Below, piece after piece: positions 1-13,100 of a DNA stretch of 64,000 bases. Positions within the stretch are counted from its first letter, which is position 1. The number at the start of each line of letters is the position of its first letter. The notes under the pieces are model-generated. The model ran no database searches, had not been told where the DNA came from, and was given only the letters and a program-made list of their open reading frames with translations. A program made the translations under genes and the position numbers. The DNA lies in the NCBI RefSeq assembly GCF_037126465.1, contig NC_088206.1, forward strand, positions 73,039,687 to 73,103,686, given 5' to 3'. The stretch is from Ornithodoros turicata (Eukaryota; Arthropoda; Arachnida; Ixodida; Argasidae).

Positions 1-177
1 ATTGCAACACCCTGACCTTGACAGAATACAAAAGATAAGACGCTACACATTTACGAGCGTTTCACACTGATTCATTTACATACATAATTGACGTAGACAA
101 CGAAAATTAGATGAGGCAGGCCAACAAGTATGGACGACACAAACACGTAAGCCTCGAACGCCCAGGAATTAAGCAAC

Positions 178-312
178 TCAGGGAAAAGGTGCTGACGCCA
201 GGAATCAAACCGGGGTCTTCCGATTTCCAGACAGATGTGTAGCGGTAGCATATCTGACCTGAAATCAGAAGACTCATGTTCGATTCCTGGCATCAGCACC
301 TTTTCCTTGGGT
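178..312. repeat. Palindrome of tRNA-like 3' halves
   Basis: Arms about 181–243 and 246–308 are inverted copies of a sequence that, on each strand, ends with a T-arm-like GTTCGATTCC (B-box) and GGCATCAGCACC. Acceptor and D arms do not pair into a full cloverleaf, so this is a tRNA-derived repeat rather than a gene. Confidence 0.55.
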
Positions 313-1010
313 TACGTAATTGCTCGCATGCAAAGCAAATCATCATTCATTCAGGGCCTGTCTGGCCTCTGAACAGCTGAGAGAACATTCTTTCGGCATC
401 ACAGCTGCCATGAGGCAGGCACAACAAAACGGGCTAAAGCCAGAAACTGATCATTCCAAAATGCACAGGTATTTCCTTGGGTGCTAAAGAATCGAGGTTG
501 ATGACGTGATTGATCCCTTTCGTGCCTTACTGTGGCAATATCTGAAGTTGAAGAACCTCGTGGAATGTGGGGAGAAATCGGGTTACATCCGAATTTCAGA
601 AAGTTGGTTCCGGGTGCAAATATCGCGAAAAATCGGGTTTCACCCAAAGACGAAGAACCCTAGGTATAATTTCTAATGAACAAGAACACAAAGTGAAAAT
701 CAGAAAGATATGAAGAATGAAGCGCATGAACCAATAAATCATTTAATGCGACGATTTATTTGTTAACCTGCTTCATTATTCTTATCTTTCTGATGTTCTA
801 ATGGAAAGTGATTTGTGACTTTCGTTTATCAGGGTGATCTTCTATTATATCCTACCGATAGAGCGACAAAAATAGGACAAACCCAGCTTTTTGAGGTTCA
901 TAAAATAGAACAGCGAGTTCCGATGTATGAATGCGTCGATCTAAAGCCGTCACATTTTTTAACTTGGATCGCTGTCATCACATGAGAATTGACTGGTGGT
1001 GTCATTCCAG

Positions 1011-1196
1011 GAGTACTGTAAGCAGCGATACCTGGTGGATGTCTGCCGTTGAACGCAATGCAGTGCTGTGCATTGCCAGCCTACCTTTGCTCTTTCTGCT
1101 GGGCGTATTACCACCAATAGAGGCTCTGCTTTATTGGCTGCCGGAATGGATAAACACACACTTATTTGGCGGATCACCATCTCCGCACGTTGTCAG
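1011..1196 (+). CDS. PCNX4: PCNX4 exon, first in window
   Basis: Acceptor TTCCAG, donor AG|GTACGT, phase 2 in and 2 out. Encodes a membrane segment around [20 protein letters not shown] followed by HLFGGSPSP, matching the LPP…FGLGG region of human PCNX4. Confidence 0.85.
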
Positions 1197-4100
1197 GTAC
1201 GTTAGTGTACCTTGTACTAGGGTTAATAGACGATTTCAGGAAATCCCAGTGCTCCTCGTGTATGTGTTGCATCCTGGGAGATTACTGTCGTGAGGAACAG
1301 ACCCTCACATTTCACTTTTGCTGACCTTGACGCCTCGTGGGCAATGGACCCAGAGATGAGAAACGGTTTGGATACCTCCTCTTCTATCTGATAAACAATT
1401 TCCCATAGTTCACAGCAACGCTACGCTCTCTGGGATTTTCTCCAATCATCTATTGCGTTCGGTGACGATCGACACGCACAGGATTTGATGTACACTCTTA
1501 TACGTACAGAAAATTATGAGATTGAGGAATAATCTGACATTTTTCAACAATGCCTCGGAACTTTCAAAGATTTCTTCCGTAATACTGACAAATAAAATTT
1601 CAGTTTAGTCTCGGAATCTGTGAGAGGGTACGAGACCTTTAAAAGGCAAAGGTTCTATCAAGAACACACATACATACCAGGATCAAATGTACATTGTCAG
1701 AGGATGGAAGCATAAGAAAGGGCTAATAAAAAGAGGTCAAATCTGCCAAGTGGAAACATCAATGGAAGGTTATAAACGGCTGCAAGTTTAAAAAAATTTT
1801 TACAACTGTAAGTTGTACTCTACTGCTCCGTCTCACGCTGCTTCGACGCTGACTTTCTTTTTGGTAAATATCCTTCGGACACCGGCCAAGAAATGGGGGG
1901 AAAATACCGCATCTACACTTAGTGTGTGCATCCCCTTGCTTAAAGTAGCACAGAAGCCGTTTTAACACCCTGTTTTCGTTCCGTAAAACTGTTAAGTAGG
2001 CCAGTAAAATGCACCTTGAGAAGTAATTCACCCGAGAGAGTCATAATTATAGCAGAAATTGAATTTAAAGCATGCCACAGTGCACAACGGTGGCGGAGAG
2101 CAGCAACAGCCGGTGATCCTGCGCTGGCGATTGGTTCAGATGCGCTCGCACTGGTGCAGTGTTGGTCAGACGTGCTGACGCGCTTGCTGATTGGTTCAGA
2201 TAAATGTCTGCTAGACAGCTGTTCAGGGCTCTGAAGAAGCAGTGCACACAAGAAAACTCCGGGGCAATAATATCCTCCATGCGCACGGTCACCTGTTCAA
2301 TCCCCTCCCCGACGTAACAGGTTTACTGATTACAAAAGGAGAAAGCCCTCACAAAATGACGAGCACTGACTTGGGCTGACCGCGCTGACGTTATGCCGTC
2401 GTCGTTCGTCATTCACCTCCTCGTTACAGCCCGCGGGGGTAGTTGAGGGTGAACTAGCGCGGCTATGCTTGTGTACGTTTTTTTCTGGGGAAAATCGCGT
2501 ACATCAAAACCTTTTGTGCCGTTTGTCAAATTGACGCATATACTTGCATTTTGGATGGCCCACTGTACTCCTTCAAAGCGTGCATCCCCCTGACCTCAGT
2601 CAACGAGTAATTTGCGACAAAGCCTCTTGGAGGCTCTATCTGTTGTGCTTGTCCCTAGATGGAGCTCATTTCCCTATCTGCTCCCCTCACCTCTCACGTC
2701 TTTTCCTGGAGACTTGACTGTGCGGGTGTTCGGAGGTTCATATTGTAATGACATCCGAGAAAAATCGTGACGACCTATTAATAAAGAGTGCACAATTTTC
2801 GCGAGGGGGGGACACAACCTCCCCCATTGCTTCCCTCACATTGTTTCTGCATCCTGCCTACACTGATTGTGAACTAACTTGGACGTGTGTCCCTGCAGGA
2901 CATACGTGATGTTGTTTCTGTCCGTGGGTGCTGTCCTGCTCTGTCTTCCACCGCACCACCTATGGGCCACACTCTGTGCCTGCTTCTGCGGATTCATCCT
3001 GTCCTTAGACTTGGGTACGGTGGGGAATCCCAGGGTGGTTGTTTCGTAGTAGTGCGCCTAGGTGACGAATAGCGTATTCTTTTTTTCCTCTTCTTCTAGC
3101 ACCAGCCTATCAGTGGCTTTGTGCAGGGCCATGTCTGAAGAAGATCAACTGGAGGGTGCTCTTGGGCTACTCTGGCCTCCTGGCTTCTTCAATGTCCCTT
3201 GCTGCTTTACCACATCTTTGGCATATCAGTCTGATAGACAGGTAACCAGATTCTATCCTTTCACCGTGGATATCAAAAGTAAAGCACCTACCGATAAATA
3301 AAAACGGCGCAATCCCCTCTAATTTGATATTCGCGTTTGGGTCCGTGACCGGTTTGGAAGTTGCAGCTGAAGAAATGAGGGCAAGTGCGATCTTCAATTT
3401 TCGTGGTCTTCCGAGTTTTACCTACCACATTGTCAGAGGATGGAAGCATAAGAAAGGGCTAATAAAAAGAGGTCAAATCTGCCAATTTGAAACATCAGTG
3501 GAAGGTTATAAACGGCTGCAAGTTTAAAAAAGTTTTACAACAGTAAGTTGTACTCTACTGCTTCGACGCTGTCGAATGACTTTCTTTTTGGTAAATATCC
3601 TTCGGACACCGGCCAGGATCATGATACAAACGGGGGAGGGTGAAACTACCGAGCTTCGCCCTTCGCTAGTTGAACCCTAGAGCATGAGACCATACTTCCA
3701 TGCCATCAGTACAGGCCGAGGCACTCGAAAGCTTGAAAGGCCCTATGACTGGAATATGTGAGCACGTTACGGTAGTTGTATCTTGCAGAACGGGAGAGAT
3801 TAGAGCTATTGCTGTACAGTGTAGGGCTATGTCGTAGTTTCCATGGCGACCATGGTGAGCGACTGAGTGTGTATCTTGCAGGTGGATCAACTCCCCGTTT
3901 CTCGTCGTTCTGCTGATATTCTCCTCAGCTCTTGCATCGATCCAAGCTCCTTATGCCGTGTTTGGCTTCTTCCGGAACCCTTTCTATCCCGAGGTTGTGG
4001 AAGTCGATGCGTTCAAGACGTTCCGGCGCCGCTTTGGGCCTCTCGTCGGCCTCGGAAAATTGCTGCTCAAAATGGGTGATTGTTTTATAAAACATACGTA

Positions 4101-7100
4101 CGGTAAATTTTAAGCGTAACGTCGAGGGCATACTGACAAGTATGGAAAGTATACGAGAAAAGAAAAAAGACAATTCAAAGTTACGTACCGCAAAGCAGCA
4201 GACGGACAGGTTATGTTTAACAGCTCGTTGCTCGTAAACCCAGCACGTGTGACGAGAAACGCAAAATATTTTAAATTTGCGATTAAAATGGCTCAGGGGC
4301 AGATTTAGGGTCTGTCATGGGGGGGCTCTTAAGGAAATTTTGTGCTTTGCGGCACAGCATCATCCAGGAGATGGGGGTTTTACATAGGGAACACAGCCGT
4401 ATGGGGGGGGCCCATACGGCTTAATGGGGGGCCCTTCGCCCCCCATTAAATCTGCCCCTGTAGAGGCCACATCTGGGGGTTGTGCTGCCCATGTAACCAA
4501 TGTCCCCTTTTTGTTTAGACCCAGTGTTGTGCGCGTGCACCGTAGTTCTGCTCTCGTACTCGACGAGTAATGCTCAGTTGACTTGGACACAGTGTTGCCC
4601 GTACTTTAAATTTTCTGAAAGGCGCAATTGGGGCGAAAATTGTGATGTAAGAATACTGAGGCTACTGGGCTATCAACCAGCAGATACATTTTCTGAGCTT
4701 GCAGCAACTGCCTTTAAGCAAGCACACAGTAGCGAATGATCCACCTTCTTCGAGACAAAACGTTGCAATTACATAATTGTCCCGATAAATATAGTCACTT
4801 TCTGTTACTTTGTGTACTTCTGTGAGTCGTATCCCATTTATCTTATACGCGCATCACTCTGCGTCTATCAAGTTTTATCCTTTAGCACATACCACGTTGA
4901 GCCTTTCCATCATTATAAAAGCTTACGTTTGAGGTGCGTCTTTTTTGGATTAAATGACTTTGGGACTAAAAATTGGCCGCTGCATGTAGACGACTTTAGT
5001 TTAGTTGCTGTATTAATTAGTCACATTATCGTTACTATTATGCATCGATTAATTTAATTAATGAATCTAATTCATTTATTAAATATCATACAATAATTAG
5101 GTAAATAATTATGTAGCAATTACATGACTGTAGTTTACTGAGGACTGGGAGTTACTTATACGCCACAATCCATATGCATGTGCATATGTATGAATGTGTG
5201 GGGAGGTGCCATTTTAATTTTGAGTATATTTGCAGTATCTCCTCTGGCTATGGTGACCTTCCTAAGCAAGTTGGCCACAAGAACAAGCAACACTTACATG
5301 ATTGTGTCAGCCATGGCACATGTCACTTGTTTCAGAGTTGTGAGCATACTTTTTTCTTTTCATGAAAGGATAAATTGTGTACGACGATTTTCCCTCTAAT
5401 TCCCTCATTTCTACGTACACGGTGCAATCTCATCAACTTCAACTGAAAGGGGACCCAAGATTCGTTCGAATGAAGCAAAGTTCCAAATAAGGAGCGCTGC
5501 TCTGAAGCTCTGAACGAGGGCTCGATGCGTTGGCAGCACATACTAGCTGCACTGCTCTCAATTGTAGCTTTCTATCCCTGGCTACACGTTCATGGTAACG
5601 CGATGCCGTCAATACAAGAAGCTGCTCCATTCCAAAATATTAATTTACGAGCAAGCATCGGAACATCTCGAAGTAGAAAATGATGCGTCATACGCGGCGG
5701 CATTAATTCCTTCAGCCACGACTCAGTGAACGTCGTTCACGATCGATGTTGTGCCCGACCCGATTCGAGAAAATATCAGCTGTCATCCGTGTCTTTCTGG
5801 TGAGGTTTGCGCATATGAGAATGGTGCAAGCGAGCTGGTGTACCGTAGAAAGTGGGAACATTTCCTTGCATTTGAGGAAGGAGGAGTAAGCGGCAGCGGT
5901 CTGCATGTTTATGCACACCCCTACGGTGATCCGTTCCTCTTTCCTCCGGCACAAGTGTCGCCTTTATAAGTAATGGTCTTACGAGTAATAGGTAAAGTTA
6001 AAGTTAAACGTGAGTTTAAGTAAATGTGGCCCCGACATGCCATGCCTGCCAGCGTTTCCGGGCTGATGTGTAGTCAGTAATCAGGTACGGCCAGGCAATC
6101 CCATTCGAATAAACCCTTGTGCACGTTCGTGCGTTCAAATTCCAGGGCATTCTCCCCCATTGAAACGACTTTTACGAGACCCAGTTCAGATTATCTGCAA
6201 GTTTGAATCGACAGATTTCGAATTAACGGGGTGGCACCGTAATTAAACTGCTATTAGTCAAAAGCTCCTCCACCGAGCGGGTATGTTTGCCATGCCCTTG
6301 ACACCTGTAGAGGATTAAGTGGATAATGCTAGTATCGTACCCAAAGCACCCAGTAACCCACAAAGTATCGACAGAGTAGAGATGGTTGTGTATCGAAAGT
6401 AGTACACACGTAACGGAAACAGGCAGTACATGCGGTAACACGCGATAGTGTAACTAAACATGGTACTAACGTCTAATACTGAAATCAAATGAGTAGTGAC
6501 AGCATTATGCTTGAAACTTGAACTTGACAATACCTGACCGTACAATGAATTACAATACCGTATCATTATAATTTGATTGCATAACCCCACTTTTTTTTTT
6601 AAAGGTATGGCAACGCACAGAGGCAGCCCTGCTGGATCTCTGCATCTTTTGGACAGTGCATAGGTGGACCACACTGCTCGAAGCTTCCTCGCTTGATCCA
6701 CTTCCTGCCGTGTGGCTCATCGAAATATCGCGGCAGTGGGTAACGGGCTTCGGTGCCAGGTGCCACCTGGCGGCCGTCCTCTTTGTCACTTTTATGAGCC
6801 AAGTCAAGCTGAGACTGCGTTTCTTGTGGCTGTTTCCTGGTGCGTTGAAGGCAGACGACCACCGACGGCCACCGACACATCTCTCTTCTCCATTGCAGTG
6901 GTCAACCTATTATTTCTTCCACTCCTCCTGGTGCTAGTTGCAATCAGCGCTTTTCTGCAGGCGTCATTGCTTCCCCTTTTCTCCCTGCCACTCTTCCTTC
7001 CCACGTTTCCAAGGCCGAGCAAGTTCTGGCCTGGAAATGTAAGTACCAGTACACGTAGAAGCATTTCCGTTCGTCGTTCTAATTAAGGGTACGTGTTACC

Positions 7101-10100
7101 ATAAATGTACGTGTAATAATGTAAAGGTACGCGGGTGTTGGACAAAATAACTCGGACACCAGCCACACATCTCACGTTCTTTTCTTTATGCCAAGCAGGA
7201 CCGCTTTAGCACATGGTACAGCCGAAGTATGTCGAGGGATGGACAAATACGTAACATTCGTGTCAGTTTTGTGCCACTCTTCAACCAACTGGAATATGTC
7301 AGTCGTCGAATAGGCCAGAGAGCGGTCGGATTGTGGCACTGAGGCTTGTGTTCTGTTTGTCTGTGTCTGTGTATTCCAGCCTCAGGAAAGTTATTTTCCG
7401 CCACTCTTTAATCAGTACAGGAGCGCACTCCTCGAATCGAGCTTTGACTTTTGACCGCAGCTACTTCGGTCTGCAGACGTTCTGCCGGTCTCGATGTACC
7501 GCGATGTGCCCAACAATTCGTCAAAAGTAGGGGTGTTTGAGTTATCTTATCCAAGCACCCCATACCTTCCTTTAAACAAAAAGATTACTTTCGTCAAAAT
7601 ACAGTGAACCCTCGTTAATATGACCCCCGATAATCTGACATACGCGCCAAACGACCGTACTCAGGAACAATGCAGTGAAACCTCTGCAAATCGCCCCCGT
7701 TAATATGACAATTCCGCATTATGACCAGAATGTTCGGGAACGACCATGGCCATAGGAACGAGGGTTCACTGTATAGCGGTATACGTATTTTTGCTGTAAA
7801 TGTAATAATGGTATAAATGCAAAAGCATGCTTTACGAGAAAGCACGGACACTCCAGGTCGGCCAGTCTGCCAGCAGTTGCAGCGACTCCGTGTACTACAA
7901 GCAGATGGCGCCACACTTGACCGAAGCCATTAGGGTCTCCATCGCAAACGGAACTATGGGTGATGCATAAAACATTTCATCGGTAATTGGGCAGAAAATC
8001 AACTAATCGCAACTGTCATAACGCAGGATCCTTGGAAGCAGGAGCACTGCTGTTAGCTCGTCTGGAGGAACGCCTTCTGTGGATTCAAGTCTTGGAATCC
8101 GGATACGGATTTCACACTTTCAATATCAAAGGTCTCGAACTTCAGGAAACCTCGTGCCACGCTGTAGAGGCACAGAAGGTATTTATAAAGGAGTCGTCAT
8201 AAGTGTGATGCCAGATGACGTTCTGCGTGTCAGTTAAACGTGAAAAGGAAGAAAGAAACAAATGCGTTACTCTTTCACGCGTTTATGGGGATTTGACGGA
8301 GCACTGACTGCAGGGGTTTTGTCCATTCGAGCCCCTGTATTGATGGGGTCTCGTGTGGGCCGATTTGAACCATCTTCCATCCAAGCTGTTCATCTAACGT
8401 GCAAGAAGCACTCTTTTTTTTAAATTTTCCACCCGATATCTCCTGGCTTACGCGATTTTACGGCTTCGAGCTGTTTTACGGACAAAACAACAACACAGAC
8501 AAGCGTTTGACTACATTGTGGTATACATTACTATACATTGTAAAAGGTGTACGTAAATCAATCGCTCATTGGAGTGATAGTTAGGAAAACATGGGAAAAA
8601 AACAAAAGAAATGATAGACGGCAAATATGAGGAGCAGGAAGGAAGGGGCAACGGGGAGATGAAAACAGCTAAGTGTGTCCCAGAAGCATCGGACAACTTC
8701 GGGATGTGAGTACCCCAGAGTCCCTTTCGGAAGGCTAGCGCACAGGAGACAGAGAGAGGGTGAGGAGTCTACTACAACACTAGCTCTGTCACTCAGACGT
8801 CTTTGAGCAAGCATAATGCCCCCGATAGACGAAATCACTCAAAATGGGGAACTTTGATTACCGTGGATAGTAACGGCGATGTAGAGTTTACAATTTCTCT
8901 CGACTATTTTTTGCATAGATATTGTCACTGCCATGGTACGCGTTATGCATCGATACGTTCCAAATTCAAGAACTTGGATAGGAATTTTCCAAATTCTGCT
9001 CATTTTTGATGGTGCATATTGACGGTTGATGATATGATGGTTCCCAGGATTTTTTCCCAAGGGAATGCAAAGCCTCTGATATGCGGGGGGATCCTGTGGA
9101 TAAGATTCAGATTATTGTGAGGACATTCGACCATGACAACCCGTGAGTAGAGCATGGGAAATTCCGACGGCTGGTGATCTTGAAACTCTAGAAGGGGGGA
9201 CCCTTTGCTCCTCTTGCCCCACTCTCGGAACGCCCGTGCCGTAGACAGAACTACGACCATTGTCGTCAGCAAGCGGGAGACAAACGTTTTTCTTCAGCAA
9301 ACCCACCTGACCCCAAATTTCCTAGGAGTTCTTTTAATGAGCTTATTTAGGCTAGCAATTAAGTGGTGGCTACTCGATATTTTCCTCTCACTTCCAGGTG
9401 GATGAATTGTTTGAGGCCGCACTCTTGGACAGTCGAATGAATCAGGAACCATTTCATTCTTTGCTTCCTGTGGATTTTGTCCCAGTACTGACTTACTCCT
9501 CAGTGAAAGGGGTCCTCACCGGAGTCATCGACAGCCACGAGTTTTCTGATGTCCTCGGAAACTTCTTCAATAGGGCCCTTGTCTGGCTACTACTCCAGTT
9601 CAAACTAGCAGGTGAACCATGATAGCTACTTACATCATTTGATTCGGAAGCAGTCCATGTCGGTAATTACTCTAGGCATACCTCATCACATGCAACCACG
9701 GCGATTAGCCTTCCTTATCATCCATATGACTCACGAGTAAAGATGAGTGTGGCGCGGGTACCTGGGCAAGTTTGTTCTTCGCGGGTAAGGTGCGGGTAGA
9801 CCCGCGCTGCTTCCGCGGATGACGCGGGTATACACGTAATACCCGCAAAACCAACCCGTCGGTTTTTGGTGTATGAACATTTGGGCCAAAATGCTTTCCA
9901 AGACGTTCCATACCCAAATCATCATCTCAAAATAAAGTTGATGTTGTTATTTGCCACATAGGGTTAATTTTGGCTATCTTTCGACACCACGACTGATATG
10001 CTTTGCATCAGTAAGCTGGCAACCATGTCAGCAGTCGCCACAGCCTACGCGTTGGAAAAGTGACTCACTAATGGACAATGTCTCCAGCATCAATAGATCA

Positions 10101-13100
10101 TTTCGTGCTGTGATGATCGTTTGGCATAACTGAAACCTGTGCACACATCGGGCTGCGGGTATATCGGCGGGTATGCGGATACGCGTCGGGATGTGCGGAT
10201 ACTCGTCGGGATGTGCGGGTGCGGGTCGCGCCCCCACGAGTGCGCTGCGGCTGTACTCATCTCTACTCGTGAGCTCCGTTTAGATATCAGCTGCGTTACC
10301 CGATAATATGCCTTACTTTCAATCAGAGCCTTATTTTTTATGACAATGGTGCTGGACTATCTAACGATTTCTCATTACTGAGCATTCTTATTGCTTATCG
10401 TTTATCCGTCTTTACCCACTTTTTGCAGATCTAACGGAGAACGGCCTGCCTCAACGTGCGGAGAGTCCGACTGAGAAGTCGGACGATGCACGTTCCGTTG
10501 GCGAGAGCCGCATCCCTGAGACGTGGGCAGATGCCGTTCGCTCTTTGACGTCCATCGGGTCAGCCGACTGGTCCGACTCGGACGATCCGCTGGAACAGGG
10601 TCCACGAGGAGAACCCGAGGGGCGCTCTACGAATACCGCAGAAACGGGAGAACGTATCCGAGACATTGAACTGCAGGTCCCAGTGCAGAACGTATGGTCC
10701 TCGTCGGCTCCAGTCGTCAGGGTGGGTTGCACAGACTATCTTTGCGAAGAGGCCGGTACGGTAGTACCGGTGACTGTAGTACATGGTAGTACATACACGG
10801 TGCTAGATGTCCAAACAAGGATTTATTGACAACGCAACACAAGCTTTCTAAACACCCCAGTGATAACGTCATCCCACTTTGTTTTCCTGTCCAGTAGTCA
10901 TTCCCAGGGACATTACTTTCTTAATGTCTGGCTTATACAAAGTGACCCCGGTTTTTCTCATTTCATAAGCTCCCACCATCTCTCTAGTGTGCCGATAGCG
11001 GAAGATTACGAAATAAGGAAAAGGGGTCACCTCGTATAAGCCAGGCATTAAGGAAGTAATGCTCCTGGGGCAGCGGAAAAAGGGGAGATGACTACTCGAA
11101 AGGTTACTGATGATGTAGACACGCGATACGTAATCACTGGGATGTTTAAAACGCTTGCGTTGTGTTGTCAATAAATCTCTGGTTGGAAGTCTAGCACCGT
11201 GTCTGTCCTTTCCTGTCTGTCTGTCCCTGTTGTGTAGTGCTAGTTCATCAGTCCATGTCTTCTGCTAATGTCTTCTGCTTTTTTTTTTTGCTTGTGCACG
11301 ATTTGCTGCGCTTCGTCTAACACGCACGTGTTTCTGCAGGTGGCTAGATGGGTTGACGAAAAACCCATCTTGACAGCGCCATCAGTGGCGCCATGCGACA
11401 GTACACTGGGTCTTCCCGAGATGTGGCTGGGAGTAGCAGACGACAACGACATCGAGACGCTTGCGGCACGCAACGTAGTTGCTCGAGAATTCAGCGAGGT
11501 TTGGTTTTGGAAAGTACTCGAGAGACAACTCGAAAATGCTCCCAGAACTGTCCAGGCGCTGTGCGAAAACTCGAGAACTGATCATAAACTTCTACAACAG
11601 TACAGGTCTGTACGCTGGTGTGGGTACACCAATTGATGAGTGACGCTGCGTGGAGCCCCTAGATTTCCGCTATTCCGCAAAATATGAGACAAACTGGCTC
11701 GATTGGAAAATTTCTGAAAGATATATTCATTCGTGACCGAACCTTAACTTGTTACCGGAAACTCTCGTGTCGGGAAAGCAAGCTGCAACAGAGCTGACTG
11801 GTGTCAAAGCGGAACAAACCGATTGTTCTGATACTCGCATCAAAGTTTCTGGTTCCGTATTAGTCCTGTCATTTGCTCCGTCTACATCTCTTTCACTGAT
11901 CGTGTACTCGAGATAGCTGCTAGATATGCTTAGGGCCTGACTTTTTCGGGTTTTATTTTTGGCCAAATTCGGGGGGTAAATATCGGGTGATATTTTTCAT
12001 TTGAAAATTCGGGTGTATTCGGGTTAAATCCCGTTACGGCATAATCTGTCGTCAGGAATTCGGGTGTATTCGGGTGATTTTTTTTGTTTAATAAAGATTT
12101 GTCTTAACATGGAACTAATGTTTAGCAATGTTATCAAACTTTATTTTAATGCACGCTTATGAGTGTGCCACGCGACCCGGATGTTTTCGGGTAGATTCGG
12201 GTTAAACCCGAATTTTACAGATTTCGTTCGGGGGGTAAATATCGGGCGGATACGGGTTTAACCCTAAAAAGTCAGGCCCTAGATATGCTGCGAGGGAAGT
12301 ATTATCTCGTGTTCCCTATGATGCTCCAATGTAGAACTGATGGGAGAGCGATAAGAGTTGTCAGTTTTATCAACAGGTCAATATCAATGGTCAGTAGCTA
12401 CAATTGTGCACTACCATAGTTAACATTTGACTTGTAACACTTTTTGAGTAGCAAGCAAATGGCTCAAAACTTTGTGATAAATAATAATCACAAATGCATA
12501 ACGAGATGAATCATGGAGACCTCACACATTCAGGTGGCTTATGTACAATTTGTAATGTTTACAGGGACATAGTGACATTTTGCCATGTAGCAACAATGTC
12601 ACCTGATGACATGCCAAATCCAGAAACAATATGTTCAGCATTTTCTGGTCGTCTGCGTTCGAGTGGGTCCACGGAACACCCGATCAACAATGCCAGCCTT
12701 CAAGATATTGCAACCTGTGCATTTAGGTACGACACCGTAACACTTATTATTAGAGCCTGAATTTTTCGGGAAATTTTTTTTTCGGAATTCGGGTGGTAAA
12801 AATCGGGTAAATAAATATATGCTCCAAATTAATGCGAATCCGGGTGGAAAAACTTGCAGTATGCTAAATTCGGGGAGAAATCGGACTCAGTTACTCAAAC
12901 CAACTGTACTGGTTTGGTACAAACTGTGATGTCACTGCATTTGCTACTAAACAAGTTAGTGTGCATTCCTATAGATGTCTTAGTGAGGGCAATTTGCCGG
13001 GTAAAAATCGGGTTTCACCCCAAAAAGGCAACCTTCAATTTGGGGTGCAAATTCGGGGAAGAATCGGGTTAAACCCCCAAAACTTGAGGCTCTACTTATT

